From positions 1,054,001-1,118,000 of the forward strand of contig NZ_CP021059.1 in assembly GCF_002119805.1 (NCBI RefSeq): a stretch of 64,000 bases of DNA, given 5' to 3'. The first letter of the stretch is position 1. The number at the start of each line of letters is the position of its first letter. The position numbers were made by a program, and so were the translations under genes. This stretch comes from Macrococcoides canis. GTDB taxonomy: Bacteria > Bacillota > Bacilli > Staphylococcales > Staphylococcaceae. The notes below the pieces were generated by a model, which saw nothing but the letters and a program-made list of their open reading frames with translations, was not told where the DNA came from and searched no databases. Positions 1 to 9,908 of this stretch are shown one piece after another.

Positions 1-905
1 CACCTTGTGCACTGGCGATTGGCTTTTTTGATGGGATACATACAGGTCATCAGAAGGTGATTGAAACAATGATAAAGATTGCTGATGATAAAGGATTAAA
101 AAAAGCGGTGATGACGTTTGATCCTCATCCTTCAGTTGTGTTAAATCCTGAAAAACAGCGTACAGATTATTTAACACCGATGCAGGAGAAGAAACGTATA
201 TTAGAAGCTATGGGCATTGATTATTTATTTATCGTTCCATTTACTTCATCGCTCGCTCAGATGGAAGAGCGTGACTTTATTTCAAATTATTTTACTAAAA
301 ATCATGTAAAGGAAGTTGTCGCTGGATTTGATTTTACGTATGGTAAGTTCGGTAAAGGTAATATGCTGAAATTAGAAGCGGATAAAGAAGGGTTTAATGT
401 GACAACTGTAGAAAGACATGCATTAGCTGACGAGAAAGTTTCTACGACGTTAATTCGTAAAGATTTAATGGAAGGCAATATTGAATCTGCCAATGCACAG
501 CTTGGCCGCCCATATAAGATTACTGGGTTAGTGGTTCAAGGTGAAAAGCGTGGACGCACGATTGGTTTTCCGACAGCGAATGTCGAGCCGAATGAACATT
601 TCGTATTGCCGAGATTAGGTGTCTATGCTGTTACCCTTAAGATTGAGCAGACAGGTAAAGTTTATAAAGGGGTATGTAATGTAGGCGTAAAACCAACGTT
701 CCATGATCCTGAAAAACAGCAGGTTTCGATTGAAGTGAATATCTTTGATTTCAAAGAATCCATTTATGGAGAACGTGTTGAAGTCGAGTGGTATGAATTC
801 TTACGTGCAGAGAAGAAGTTTGATGGTATCGATAGTCTGATTGCACAAATAAATGCGGATAAACAGCAGGCAATTGAAATATTGGATGATATTCAACTTG
901 ATTAA
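1..905 (+). CDS. ribF: Riboflavin kinase / FAD synthetase RibF (5' end missing)
   Basis: Bifunctional cytosolic enzyme that phosphorylates riboflavin to FMN and adenylates FMN to FAD. The reading frame is open from base 3 with no stop, so the true start lies upstream of the window. The first visible codons encode GFFDGIHTGH, the nucleotidyltransferase (FAD synthetase) HxGH-type motif. The C-terminal half holds GRTIGFPTANV, the flavokinase substrate motif. About 300 codons are visible, so only a few N-terminal residues appear to be lost. RibF precedes rpsO here as in Bacillus and Staphylococcus. The family assignment is firm; the start cannot be seen. Confidence 0.95.
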   Translation, partial: PCALAIGFFDGIHTGHQKVIETMIKIADDKGLKKAVMTFDPHPSVVLNPEKQRTDYLTPMQEKKRILEAMGIDYLFIVPFTSSLAQMEERDFISNYFTKNHVKEVVAGFDFTYGKFGKGNMLKLEADKEGFNVTTVERHALADEKVSTTLIRKDLMEGNIESANAQLGRPYKITGLVVQGEKRGRTIGFPTANVEPNEHFVLPRLGVYAVTLKIEQTGKVYKGVCNVGVKPTFHDPEKQQVSIEVNIFDFKESIYGERVEVEWYEFLRAEKKFDGIDSLIAQINADKQQAIEILDDIQLD

Positions 906-925
906 TTACCGTTTCATGGTATAAT
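898..925 (+). promoter_or_regulatory. Probable rpsO promoter
   Basis: TTGATT (898-903), a 16-base spacer and TATAAT (920-925), with an extended -10 TGG directly before it. The -35 overlaps the ribF stop codon. It would give an untranslated leader of about 80 bases before rpsO. No terminator lies between ribF and rpsO, so some readthrough from ribF is likely. Confidence 0.6.
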
Positions 926-1012
926 AACGAAGTACCTTTCCTTGGCTTATAGATCACTCCGACTTTATGCTCAGGTTATGGTGTCAATTAAATTTATAGG
1001 AGGCTATTAACA

Positions 1013-1282
1013 ATGGCAATTTCACAAGAACGTAAAAATGAAATCATTGCACAATACCGTGTACATGAAACTGACACAGGATCACCAGAAGTACAGATCG
1101 CAGTTTTAACAGCAGAAATCAATGCGTTAAACGAGCATTTACGTACACACAAGAAAGACCACCATTCACGTCGTGGTTTATTAAAAATGGTAGGTCGTCG
1201 TAAAAACTTATTAACTTACTTACGTGAGAACGATGTTCAACGTTACCGTGAATTAATTAAATCATTAGGATTACGTCGTTAA
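1013..1282 (+). CDS. rpsO: 30S ribosomal protein S15
   Basis: Primary 16S rRNA-binding protein of the small subunit platform. At 89 residues it has the normal family length, and the signature region with [10 protein letters not shown] (about residues 21-30) and the basic HHSRRGLL segment is intact. The ATG follows a TAGGAGG Shine-Dalgarno site at 1000-1006. A strong terminator follows, separating it from pnpA. In several bacteria S15 autoregulates through its leader; the 80-base leader here is long enough for such structure, but I could not identify a known fold. Confidence 0.98.
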   Translation: MAISQERKNEIIAQYRVHETDTGSPEVQIAVLTAEINALNEHLRTHKKDHHSRRGLLKMVGRRKNLLTYLRENDVQRYRELIKSLGLRR

Positions 1283-1292
1283 TTCTATTTTT

Positions 1293-1327
1293 ATCGAAAG
1301 AAACATCTGTTTCTTTCGATTTTTTTG
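1293..1327 (+). terminator. Intrinsic terminator after rpsO
   Basis: A 12-bp perfect stem, ATCGAAAGAAAC at 1293-1304 with GTTTCTTTCGAT at 1309-1320, loop ATCT, followed by a run of T. It separates rpsO from pnpA, which therefore needs its own promoter or readthrough. Confidence 0.9.
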
Positions 1328-1396
1328 TGCAATTTATGACATAATATGAATTGTCATGTTATGATTAAGGATATATGTGAGAGAGGAGATACATAC

Positions 1397-3508
1397 ATGT
1401 CTCAAGATAAGAAAGTTTTTAAAACAGAATGGGCAGGTCGTCCATTAATCATTGAAACTGGCCAGCTAGCGAAACAAGCAAATGGTGCAGTTCTCGTACG
1501 CTACGGTGATACGGTTGTATTATCAACAGCGACAGCAAGTAAAGAACCTAGAGACGTGGATTTCTTCCCGTTAATGGTCAATTATGAAGAGAAATTATAT
1601 GCGGCTGGAAAAATACCTGGAGGCTTCAATAAACGTGAAGGTCGTCCTGGTGAGGATGCAACTTTAACTTCACGATTGATTGACCGTCCGATTCGTCCGC
1701 TGTTCCCGAAAGGTTACCGTCACGATGTACAGGTCATTTCAATCGTCATGAGTGTAGACCCAGATAATTCACCTGAAATGGCAGCGATGATCGGTTCATC
1801 TATGGCGCTTTCAGTTTCAGATATTCCATTTGAAGGACCTATTGCAGGGGTGAATGTTGGTCTAGTTGATGGAGAACTTATCATCAATCCTAATGTAGAA
1901 CAGCGTGAAGTGTCTGTTCTGGATTTACAGGTTGCAGGTCACTTTGATGCAGTGAACATGGTTGAAGCGGGTGCTAAAGAAGTACCGGAAGATAAGATGC
2001 TTGAAGCAATCATGTTCGGACATGCTGAAATTAAGAAGCTTGTTGAATTCCAGCAATCAATCATTGATGAAATACAACCTGTAAAGTCTGAATTTGTACC
2101 TGTTGAAGCCGATGCAGAGCTAGAATCAAAAGTAGAGCAACTATCAGAAAGTCTTGGTTTATCTCAAGCGATTCAGACTCAGGAAAAGCTTGCACGTGAA
2201 GAAAATATTACGGCGATCAAATTAAAGGTCATTGAGGCTTTTGAAGGAGAAGATGAAGCTGTTATCACTGCTGTAAATAAGAAGTTCGATGCATTGATCA
2301 AAGAAGAGGTGCGTCGTCTTATTACAGAAGAGAAGGTGCGCCCAGATGGACGTCGTCCGGATGAGATTCGTCCTTTAGCATCAGAAGTTGGTATTTTACC
2401 GCGTGCACATGGTTCTGGCCTTTTTACGCGTGGACAGACACAAGCTTTATCTGTTGCAACGCTCGGGGCATTAGGTGAACATCAGATTATCGATGGACTC
2501 GGTGTAGAAGAAGAGAAACGTTATATGCATCACTATAACTTCCCGAACTTCTCAGTCGGTGAAACTGGACCGATTCGTGCGCCAGGCCGTCGTGAAATCG
2601 GTCATGGTGCGCTAGGAGAACGCGCACTTCTACAAGTGATTCCAGATGAAAAAGAATTCCCATATACGATTCGTGTCGTATCTGAAGTACTAGAATCAAA
2701 TGGGTCTAGTTCACAAGCATCGATCTGTGGTTCAACGCTTGCACTTATGGATGCCGGTGTACCTATTAAAGCACCAGTTGCGGGTATTGCAATGGGTCTT
2801 GTGACAAAAGATGATAATTATACGATTCTGTCTGATATTCAAGGCATGGAAGATGCGCTTGGTGATATGGACTTTAAAGTGGCAGGAACTAAAGAAGGTA
2901 TTACAGCGATTCAGATGGATATTAAGATCGACGGTTTATCAGAAGATATTTTACGTGAAGCATTAGAGCAGGCACGTGTCGGCCGTCTGCATATTATGGA
3001 ACATATGTTATCGACAATAAGTGCACCGAGAGCGGAACTTAGTCAGTATGCACCTAAGATTGAGATTATTCATATTAATCCTGATAAGATTCGAGACGTT
3101 ATCGGACCAGGTGGTAAGAAGATTAATGAAATTATCGATGCAACAGGAGTTAAACTTGATATTGAACAAGATGGAACAGTATTCATCGGTTCAAGTGATG
3201 CATCGATGATAGCAGAAGCGAAGAAGTTAATCGAGAATATCGTGCGTGAAGCAGAAGTCGGGCAAATTTATATGGCAACTGTGAAGCGTATCGAGAAGTT
3301 CGGTGCATTCGTTGAAATCTTCCCTGGCAAAGATGCACTCGTACACATTTCACAAATTGCTTTAGAACGTATCAACAAAGTTGAAGATGTAGTGAAGCTT
3401 GGTGATCAGTTCTTGGTGAAAGTCACTGAGATTGATAAACAAGGCCGTGTAAATGCTTCTCGTAAAGTATTGTTAGAAGAAGAGAAGAATGCATCAGAAG
3501 AAAAATAG
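1397..3508 (+). CDS. pnpA: Polyribonucleotide nucleotidyltransferase (PNPase)
   Basis: Phosphorolytic 3'-5' exoribonuclease and component of the Gram-positive RNA decay machinery. The 703-residue protein shows two RNase PH-like domains, a KH domain with [11 protein letters not shown] near residue 575, and a C-terminal S1 domain beginning near residue 628 ([19 protein letters not shown]). The start at 1397 is chosen because GAGAGGAGAT sits just upstream and the following [14 protein letters not shown] is the usual PNPase N-terminus; an in-frame ATG at 1346 lacks a ribosome site. Its own terminator follows. RNA-decay partners rnjB (5201) and rny (17094) are in the same window. Confidence 0.97.
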   Translation: MSQDKKVFKTEWAGRPLIIETGQLAKQANGAVLVRYGDTVVLSTATASKEPRDVDFFPLMVNYEEKLYAAGKIPGGFNKREGRPGEDATLTSRLIDRPIRPLFPKGYRHDVQVISIVMSVDPDNSPEMAAMIGSSMALSVSDIPFEGPIAGVNVGLVDGELIINPNVEQREVSVLDLQVAGHFDAVNMVEAGAKEVPEDKMLEAIMFGHAEIKKLVEFQQSIIDEIQPVKSEFVPVEADAELESKVEQLSESLGLSQAIQTQEKLAREENITAIKLKVIEAFEGEDEAVITAVNKKFDALIKEEVRRLITEEKVRPDGRRPDEIRPLASEVGILPRAHGSGLFTRGQTQALSVATLGALGEHQIIDGLGVEEEKRYMHHYNFPNFSVGETGPIRAPGRREIGHGALGERALLQVIPDEKEFPYTIRVVSEVLESNGSSSQASICGSTLALMDAGVPIKAPVAGIAMGLVTKDDNYTILSDIQGMEDALGDMDFKVAGTKEGITAIQMDIKIDGLSEDILREALEQARVGRLHIMEHMLSTISAPRAELSQYAPKIEIIHINPDKIRDVIGPGGKKINEIIDATGVKLDIEQDGTVFIGSSDASMIAEAKKLIENIVREAEVGQIYMATVKRIEKFGAFVEIFPGKDALVHISQIALERINKVEDVVKLGDQFLVKVTEIDKQGRVNASRKVLLEEEKNASEEK

Positions 3509-3514
3509 AGCGTT

Positions 3515-3543
3515 AAGGTGAGGCGATATGTCTCACCTTTTTA
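3515..3543 (+). terminator. Terminator after pnpA
   Basis: AAGGTGAG (3515-3522) pairs with CTCACCTT (3532-3539), followed by TTTATTT. The stem is short (8 bp), so termination may be partial. Confidence 0.7.
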
Positions 3544-3568
3544 TTTAAGTTGTTAGTGAGGAGATTAC

Positions 3569-4759
3569 TTGGAGCATATTAAACTAAATAATGGATTGAC
3601 TTTGGCATATCACGAAACCGCATTAGAAGTTGTTCATATCGGACTTTACATTAAAGCAGGTACGTCGGATGAAGCAGGTTATCCAGCAGGTATTGCGCAT
3701 TTTATAGAACATATGGTATTTAAAGGAACGAAGCAGTTTCCATTTCAAGTATTATCAGATAAAATTGATGCAATCGGCGGTGAAGTCAATGCATATACGA
3801 CTAAGACGTATACATGTTATTCGATTAAGACATTAAAGCGTTTTGAACATGAAGCAATTGAATTGCTGAAAGAAATGGTGTTCTGTGCAACATTTTCAGA
3901 TGATGAACTTGAAAAAGAACGTCAAGTTATTCTGGAAGAGATTAAAATGATTGAAGATGATGACGAAGAACGCGCATTCGAACAATTTGAAAGTGTATTG
4001 TTTGAAGATACAGCATTTCATACCCCGATACTAGGTACGGCTGAAAGTGTGAATGCAATTACACAGACAATGCTCTTTGACTTTTATAATCAATATTATC
4101 AACCGAATAATATGATTCTGTCTTATGTCGGAACGGATTATCATTATATAAAGTCATGCTTTGAACGTGTTGAATCTTCACATGAAGTAATACATCCATT
4201 GAAGCGCTTTAAAATGAACACAATTCAATTGACGCATCATAAAGAAAGCATGGAACAGGCTCATGTCATCCTTGCGCATGAAGGCATTAGTTATCTTGAT
4301 GAAAAAAGTACGCGCTTTGAAATTATTAATAGTTTCTATGGGGGCAGTATGACAAGTTTTCTATTTAGAAAGTTAAGAGAACAATTAGGACTGTGCTATG
4401 CACTCTATTCCTCGGTCGATGCATATAAAGAAGGTGGTGTTCTTTATACATACTTCGCGACTGACGCAAAAAATATAGAGCGCTGTATGGCAGAGATTCA
4501 CCTTATTCATGAACAGCTTGCTTCAGGTATTGATGAAGCATTGCTTTTAAAGACGAAACAGTATCTTGTAACTAATCTATATATGAATCTGGATTATGAC
4601 GGGTCCATTATGGAGCATATGGGAAAGAGTCTGCTCCTATATCATAAAATTTATGAAATACAAGAACTGGAAGAAAAAATAATGGATGTTAAATTAGAGG
4701 ATGTCAATGAAGCGCTGCTGATATTTAAGAAAGCGTATGCAAGTTACCGAATATACTAG
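3569..4759 (+). CDS. mlpA: M16 family zinc metallopeptidase, MlpA-like
   Basis: Predicted zinc-dependent endopeptidase of the pitrilysin/processing-peptidase family. The inverted zinc motif HFIEH is at residues 44-48, and the downstream acidic stretch ERQVILEEIKMIEDD supplies the likely third zinc ligand, so it looks catalytically intact. The 396-residue length suits a single-chain bacterial M16B enzyme. The TTG start at 3569 follows GTGAGGAG and gives MEHIKLNNGLTL, the normal N-terminus for this family. In Bacillus subtilis mlpA also lies downstream of pnpA, whereas S. aureus goes directly from pnpA to rnjB. Two other M16 genes (9909, 11141) are in this window. The substrate is unknown. Confidence 0.85.
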   Translation: MEHIKLNNGLTLAYHETALEVVHIGLYIKAGTSDEAGYPAGIAHFIEHMVFKGTKQFPFQVLSDKIDAIGGEVNAYTTKTYTCYSIKTLKRFEHEAIELLKEMVFCATFSDDELEKERQVILEEIKMIEDDDEERAFEQFESVLFEDTAFHTPILGTAESVNAITQTMLFDFYNQYYQPNNMILSYVGTDYHYIKSCFERVESSHEVIHPLKRFKMNTIQLTHHKESMEQAHVILAHEGISYLDEKSTRFEIINSFYGGSMTSFLFRKLREQLGLCYALYSSVDAYKEGGVLYTYFATDAKNIERCMAEIHLIHEQLASGIDEALLLKTKQYLVTNLYMNLDYDGSIMEHMGKSLLLYHKIYEIQELEEKIMDVKLEDVNEALLIFKKAYASYRIY

Positions 4760-4826
4760 GTTTCTATAGATTAATACTTGTTAAAAATGTATAATATGGA
4801 TGACTATATAACAAGGAGATGTATTT

Positions 4827-5081
4827 ATGGTATTTGACAAAATTCAGGTTAACGGTTCAGAGATTGAAGCAGAAGGACGTTTTAGAATTGAAGATGAAAC
4901 GGTACATGTTTCAACGACAAGCGAAGATGTGGGATTAGCATTCAAACAAGTTGAAACAACGAATGTACCTGTGCAGCTTGTACTGTATAAAGGGGATACA
5001 GATCGTTATGCATCTGAAGGATTAACATTAAAGCATTATACAGTAGCTGGCGGCGAATTTAAGATGGAATTAGAGAAATAA
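4827..5081 (+). CDS. Small protein of unknown function (84 aa)
   Basis: I do not recognise this family. It is an 84-residue acidic, soluble protein without a signal peptide or membrane segment; alternating hydrophobic residues suggest a small all-beta fold. The ATG follows AAGGAGATG, and an upstream TATAAT at 4790-4795 may be its -10 element. A strong terminator follows (5091-5125), so it appears to be a single-gene unit between mlpA and rnjB. Codon use resembles its neighbours. The good ribosome site and dedicated terminator support a real gene. Confidence 0.8.
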   Translation: MVFDKIQVNGSEIEAEGRFRIEDETVHVSTTSEDVGLAFKQVETTNVPVQLVLYKGDTDRYASEGLTLKHYTVAGGEFKMELEK

Positions 5082-5090
5082 TAATAGATG

Positions 5091-5125
5091 TGCGTAAGCC
5101 TTATTAAAAGGCTTACGCATTTTTT
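5091..5125 (+). terminator. Intrinsic terminator after the 84-aa gene
   Basis: A perfect 12-bp stem, TGCGTAAGCCTT (5091-5102) with AAGGCTTACGCA (5108-5119), loop ATTAA, then TTTTTT. It isolates rnjB from the upstream gene. Confidence 0.92.
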
Positions 5126-5200
5126 ATTGTTAAATTGTCTTTATATAGCTTATAATATAAGAAGTATGAATTGAACGGGTAGAATTTAGGAGGAACTATT

Positions 5201-6874
5201 TTGAATCTAGTAAAAAAAGAAAATGAACATATAAAGATGACACCCCTTGGTGGTGTAGGTGAAATCGCAAAGAACATGTACATCGTTGAAGTAGACGATG
5301 AAATGTTTATGCTTGATGCAGGACTTATGTTTCCTGAAGATGAGATGCTTGGAATCGACGTAGTTATACCAGATATCAACTATGTCATTGAGAACAAGGC
5401 AAAATTAAAAGGAATTTTCCTGTCTCATGGACATGTGGATGCAATTGGAGCTTTAAAGTACATTATGAATCAGATCGATGCACCAATCTATGGTTCACGT
5501 CTGACGATTGCACTCGTTAAAGACCGAATGAAAGAAGCGAATATTAATAAGAAGATTAAGTACTATACTGTAAATAATGACTCGATTATGCGTTTTAAAA
5601 ATGTGAACGTGTCATTTTTCAGTACATCACACAGTATTCCAGATAGTCTTGGGATTGTGATTCATACGTCACATGGTGCGATTGTCTATACTGGTGAATT
5701 TAAGTTTGACCAAAGCTTGTCGGGAAGCTATAGACCAGATATTACAAAGATGGGACAAATAGGTGATAACGGTGTACTTATGCTGATCAGTGACTCCACA
5801 GAAGCTGAGAAACCAGGATACAATACACCTGAAAATGTCATCGAAAGCCATATTAATGATGAATTTGCAAAGGCAAATGGACGTATCATTGTTTCATGCT
5901 ACGCATCGAATTTCATTAGAATACAGCAAGTATTAAACAGTGCTGCCAGAAATAACCGTAAAGTATCATTTCTCGGTAAATCATTAGAAAGTTCTTTTAA
6001 TACGGCTCGCAAGCTAGGCTACTTTGATATTAAAGAACAATTGCTGATACCGATCAAAGATGTTGAAAAGTATCCAAAGAATGAAGTTATCATTATTGCG
6101 ACAGGAACTCAAGGTGAACCGATAGAGGCGCTTGCACAGATGGCGCTTAACAAACATAATATATTGAATATTGAAGAAGGAGATTCAGTATTTATTACGA
6201 CGACACCTTCATCTAATATGGAAGTTATATTAGGCTCTACCATTAATCATCTTGTGAAAGCAGGTGCGAAAGTTGTGCCTACAAATAAGAAGATTCATGC
6301 TTCTGGTCATGGATGTATGGAAGAACTTAAACTGATGCTAAACTTGATGAAACCTACGTATTTTGTTCCAGTTCAAGGTGAATTTAAGATGCAGATTGCA
6401 CATGCGAAGCTTGCAGCTGAAGCAGGTGTTCTACCTGAGCATATCTTTTTACTAGAAAAAGGCGACTGTCTGAACTTTGATGGTGAGCATATGCTTGCTA
6501 ATGAAAAGGTAACTGCAGGCAATGTTCTGATTGATGGTATTGGTGTTGGAGATGTCGGCAATATCGTCTTAAGAGATCGACGTCTGCTGAGTGAGGATGG
6601 TATATTTATTGCAGTTGTAACTATAGATCCTAAAAATCGTATTATCGCTGCAGGACCTCAAATTCAGTCTAGAGGATTTGTTTATGTCCGAGAGAGCGAA
6701 GATCTTCTAAAAGAAGCTGAAGAAAAGGTCAGAGCTATCGTAGAGGATGGATTGACTAAAAATAAAATTGAATGGGCTGAGATTAAGCAGGAAATGCGTG
6801 ATAAGCTGAGCAAGCTGCTCTACGAACATACAAAACGTCGTCCGATGATTATTCCTGTAATTTCAGAAATTTAA
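5201..6874 (+). CDS. rnjB: Ribonuclease J2
   Basis: Metallo-beta-lactamase/beta-CASP ribonuclease that partners RNase J1 in mRNA decay and rRNA maturation. At 557 residues it has the family length. The metal motif reads HGHVDA at residues 76-81, where J1 enzymes carry HGHxDH, so the last histidine is alanine. This loss is typical of J2 and fits its weak intrinsic activity and structural role beside J1. The gene starts with TTG at 5201 after TTAGGAGGA. It stands alone between two terminators. In S. aureus it also precedes ftsK. Confidence 0.95.
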   Translation: MNLVKKENEHIKMTPLGGVGEIAKNMYIVEVDDEMFMLDAGLMFPEDEMLGIDVVIPDINYVIENKAKLKGIFLSHGHVDAIGALKYIMNQIDAPIYGSRLTIALVKDRMKEANINKKIKYYTVNNDSIMRFKNVNVSFFSTSHSIPDSLGIVIHTSHGAIVYTGEFKFDQSLSGSYRPDITKMGQIGDNGVLMLISDSTEAEKPGYNTPENVIESHINDEFAKANGRIIVSCYASNFIRIQQVLNSAARNNRKVSFLGKSLESSFNTARKLGYFDIKEQLLIPIKDVEKYPKNEVIIIATGTQGEPIEALAQMALNKHNILNIEEGDSVFITTTPSSNMEVILGSTINHLVKAGAKVVPTNKKIHASGHGCMEELKLMLNLMKPTYFVPVQGEFKMQIAHAKLAAEAGVLPEHIFLLEKGDCLNFDGEHMLANEKVTAGNVLIDGIGVGDVGNIVLRDRRLLSEDGIFIAVVTIDPKNRIIAAGPQIQSRGFVYVRESEDLLKEAEEKVRAIVEDGLTKNKIEWAEIKQEMRDKLSKLLYEHTKRRPMIIPVISEI

Positions 6875-6880
6875 ATTATA

Positions 6881-6914
6881 AATAAACAAGCTATTAATAG
6901 CTTGTTTATTTATT
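6881..6914 (+). terminator. Terminator between rnjB and ftsK
   Basis: A perfect 30-base dyad with 15-bp arms (6881-6895 and 6896-6910) centred on CTATTAATAG and followed by TATTTAG. It probably folds with a four-base loop. Being symmetrical and AT-rich, it could also terminate on the other strand. Confidence 0.8.
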
Positions 6915-6933
6915 TAGTAAGGTAGGTGTCAGT

Positions 6934-9174
6934 ATGGCTGTTAAGAAGAAAACACGTAAGAAAAAACGTAATACAAAGAAGAAGGATAATATGCCTTACC
7001 GCTATTTGATAGCTCTTTTGATTATCGGCCTTATCTTTGCCGGTATCTTTCAATTTGGAATTATTGGTGTAGGCATTGATAGTTTATTTACATATTTTAC
7101 GGGTAGTGCGAGGTTTTATGCTTATATACTGATTCTATTAATAACGATATATTATACTGTAAATCAAAAGATGATACCGCTTAATCGTCGTGTTAATGGC
7201 TGGTTATTGATGCTTGTAGCATTACCTTCATTGTTACAGGTAATAGAACATATGTTTAATGGTAAGCCCATTCTGCCGTTATTTAACTCGATTTATGAGC
7301 TTCAATCTCGTCCAGGTATTCATTTTTTTGGTGGCGGTATCATCGGATATCTGTATGATATCGTGTTCAGTACATTAATCAGTACTTTTGGCTCACTTAT
7401 CTTATCTTTATTGATGATAACAATCAGTATACTGCTTATTCTTGGCAGATCCATTCGTTTCGCTGCTCAAAAAACTTTCATGTGGATTATGAAGTCACTG
7501 CGTCTATTAATGGCTAAAGTTACAGACTACGCAACAAAGGATAGAGCAACACCTCAAAATGAGGTCATCGATGTTTCTGACCTTCCTGAGCTGACTCAAG
7601 ATACTGAAGATATTCCAATCTATGATAGTGTTCAGCAGTTTGATAAAGATGAAGTTCATGTTCACGCTGATGAGATGATAACGTCAAGTAAAGATGTAAC
7701 AACCGAGATAGATGATACACGTCATGATACAGTTGTGCATACAAGTGCAACTACAGAAGATGAGAACCCTGATTACAAGCTGCCACCGATTACTTTATTA
7801 CATCCTGCTGCTGAAAAGGCTAAGAACAATATGCAGACCGTAAAAAAACGCGGACAATTATTAGAAACGACATTAAAGAATTTTGGGGTCAATGCGAAGG
7901 TCAGTCAAATTAAGATTGGTCCGGCTGTTACACAATATGAAATTCAGCCTGCTATGGGTGTCAAAGTCAGTCGTATCGTCAATTTACATAATGATATCGC
8001 GCTGGCACTTGCTGCTAAGGACATACGTATTGAGGCGCCGATTCCAGGAAAATCTGCTGTCGGAATAGAAGTTCCAAATCAGTCCATATCTATGGTCACT
8101 TTAAGAGAAGTGCTGGAAGCATCTCCTGTAAAAGATAATAAACTTAAAGTTGTACTTGGCAGAGACATCTCAGGTGAAGCGATCACTGCGGAGCTGGACA
8201 AGATGCCGCATTTACTTGTGGCTGGTGCAACCGGAAGCGGTAAGTCAGTGTGTATTAACGGTATCATTACAAGTATACTGATGAATGCAAAACCGCATGA
8301 AGTGAAACTGATGATGATCGATCCTAAGATGGTTGAACTAAACGTCTATAATGGCATCCCACATCTATTGACACCGGTAGTCACTAATCCTCAGAAAGCT
8401 GCTCAGGCACTTCAGAAGATTGTCGGTGAGATGGAACGCCGTTATGATTTATTCAGTCATACCGGTACTCGAAATATAAAAGGATATAACGCATATCTTG
8501 AGAGACAGAATCAAGAAATGCATGAAAAGAATGCGATGCTTCCATATATTGTGGTGATTGTGGACGAGCTCGCTGACTTGATGATGGTGGCAAGTAAAGA
8601 TGTTGAAGCAGCGATTATGCGACTGGCACAGATGGCGCGTGCAGCGGGTATTCACTTGATTATTGCTACGCAGCGCCCATCTGTAGATGTAATCACTGGT
8701 TTAATCAAAGCGAACATTCCGTCACGAATTGCTTTTAGTGTGAGTAGTGCTGTCGATTCAAGAACGATATTGGACAGCCAGGGTGCAGAGAAACTGCTCG
8801 GTAAAGGTGATATGTTATATTTACCTTATGGACAGTCTAAACCGACGCGTATACAAGGCGCTTTCTTATCTGATGCTGAAGTAGAAGCGGTCGTTCATTT
8901 TGTTACTAGCCAGCAATCTGCAAATTATGTTGAAGAGATGGCACCTGGAACCGTTAATGAAAGCGAAAATAATTCAGAAGATGAACTTTATCAGGAAGTA
9001 TATGCATTTGTAATCGAAAAACAGAAAGCTTCAGCCAGTTTGCTGCAGAGGCAGTTTAGAATTGGATATAATAGAGCTGCACGTCTAATCGATGAACTTG
9101 AAGCAAATGGCGTAATTGGTCCCGCTACGGGGAGTAAACCAAGAAATGTTTTAATAGAACAAAATGAAGAATAG
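6934..9174 (+). CDS. ftsK: DNA translocase FtsK/SpoIIIE
   Basis: Septal, membrane-anchored hexameric motor that pumps chromosomal DNA away from the closing septum. Residues 1-25 are strongly basic, about four membrane segments follow within residues 25-190, then an acidic linker of about 100 residues. The motor domain carries Walker A GATGSGKS near residue 431 and Walker [10 protein letters not shown] near 540. The C-terminal winged-helix gamma domain (from about residue 685, [16 protein letters not shown]) would read the polar orientation sequences. Length (746) is normal. The ATG at 6934 follows AAGGTAGGTG. It heads a long co-directional run with the next gene 11 bases away. Confidence 0.96.
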   Translation: MAVKKKTRKKKRNTKKKDNMPYRYLIALLIIGLIFAGIFQFGIIGVGIDSLFTYFTGSARFYAYILILLITIYYTVNQKMIPLNRRVNGWLLMLVALPSLLQVIEHMFNGKPILPLFNSIYELQSRPGIHFFGGGIIGYLYDIVFSTLISTFGSLILSLLMITISILLILGRSIRFAAQKTFMWIMKSLRLLMAKVTDYATKDRATPQNEVIDVSDLPELTQDTEDIPIYDSVQQFDKDEVHVHADEMITSSKDVTTEIDDTRHDTVVHTSATTEDENPDYKLPPITLLHPAAEKAKNNMQTVKKRGQLLETTLKNFGVNAKVSQIKIGPAVTQYEIQPAMGVKVSRIVNLHNDIALALAAKDIRIEAPIPGKSAVGIEVPNQSISMVTLREVLEASPVKDNKLKVVLGRDISGEAITAELDKMPHLLVAGATGSGKSVCINGIITSILMNAKPHEVKLMMIDPKMVELNVYNGIPHLLTPVVTNPQKAAQALQKIVGEMERRYDLFSHTGTRNIKGYNAYLERQNQEMHEKNAMLPYIVVIVDELADLMMVASKDVEAAIMRLAQMARAAGIHLIIATQRPSVDVITGLIKANIPSRIAFSVSSAVDSRTILDSQGAEKLLGKGDMLYLPYGQSKPTRIQGAFLSDAEVEAVVHFVTSQQSANYVEEMAPGTVNESENNSEDELYQEVYAFVIEKQKASASLLQRQFRIGYNRAARLIDELEANGVIGPATGSKPRNVLIEQNEE

Positions 9175-9185
9175 GAGCGGTAATA

Positions 9186-9899
9186 GTGTCTGTAAATCAT
9201 GAAGTTGTCTATACGAAGGACTGGATTCTATCAAAGATATATTCTGGAGATTTTAATAGTCATAAACCGATACCCTCTCAATATGAGATATCAAGACAGC
9301 TAGATATATCACGCGATGCGATTGAGCTCGCGTTTCATGAACTTATAACTGAACAAATTATAACTGAACACTTCCAGGAAGGTTATTTTGTTAAAGAGAA
9401 ACCTCCGTTTAACTATCCGGTTGATGAACTAAAGAGTATTACTTCTATGATTGAAGAAGCAGGTTATGCAGCAGGTACACTCATTATCAGCCAGGATATT
9501 GAACAGCCTTCACTAGATGATAAAAATGTACTGAATATAGAGGATGACCGAAAAATCACAGTGATTGAACGAATTCGAACAGCCAACGAAATCCCGGTTG
9601 TTTATTGTCTGGATAAGGTCAATATGCCGTACTTTGAAATGGACAGCAGCATCAATTCACGCTCATTATTTGACGCGCTTATGGATGCAGGTTTAGCCAT
9701 CAGTTATGCAACGACTGAGATAGAATCGATTGGCTATGAGCCATATATTTCTAATGCACTTGAGTGTGCTCCTGAAGATAGTTTACTCCTATTTAAACAG
9801 ATTCATTATAATGAAAACGACGAACCGGTACTCTATTCGATGAATTATTTTAAATCGAGCCAGGTGAAGTTCAAAATAAGACGTACAAAGAAAGATTAG
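9186..9899 (+). CDS. GntR family transcriptional regulator with UTRA domain (YmfC-like)
   Basis: DNA-binding regulator of the HutC subgroup of GntR. Residues 1-70 form the winged helix-turn-helix with the typical PIPSQYEISRQLDISRDAIE segment. Residues about 80-235 form a UTRA ligand-binding domain. A GTG start at 9186 is preceded by ATAGGAGCGG, which overlaps the ftsK stop. It sits between ftsK and the YmfF/YmfH pair in the same position as B. subtilis ymfC and its S. aureus counterpart. The effector and targets are unknown; control of the adjacent ymf genes is only a guess from position. Confidence 0.88.
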   Translation: MSVNHEVVYTKDWILSKIYSGDFNSHKPIPSQYEISRQLDISRDAIELAFHELITEQIITEHFQEGYFVKEKPPFNYPVDELKSITSMIEEAGYAAGTLIISQDIEQPSLDDKNVLNIEDDRKITVIERIRTANEIPVVYCLDKVNMPYFEMDSSINSRSLFDALMDAGLAISYATTEIESIGYEPYISNALECAPEDSLLLFKQIHYNENDEPVLYSMNYFKSSQVKFKIRRTKKD

Positions 9900-9908
9900 G
9901 TGAATGAT

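Noticed and set aside
5201-6874. Loss of the final histidine in the RNase J motif as a sign of a defective gene
   Set aside because: The change is characteristic of the J2 subgroup, and the frame is otherwise complete.
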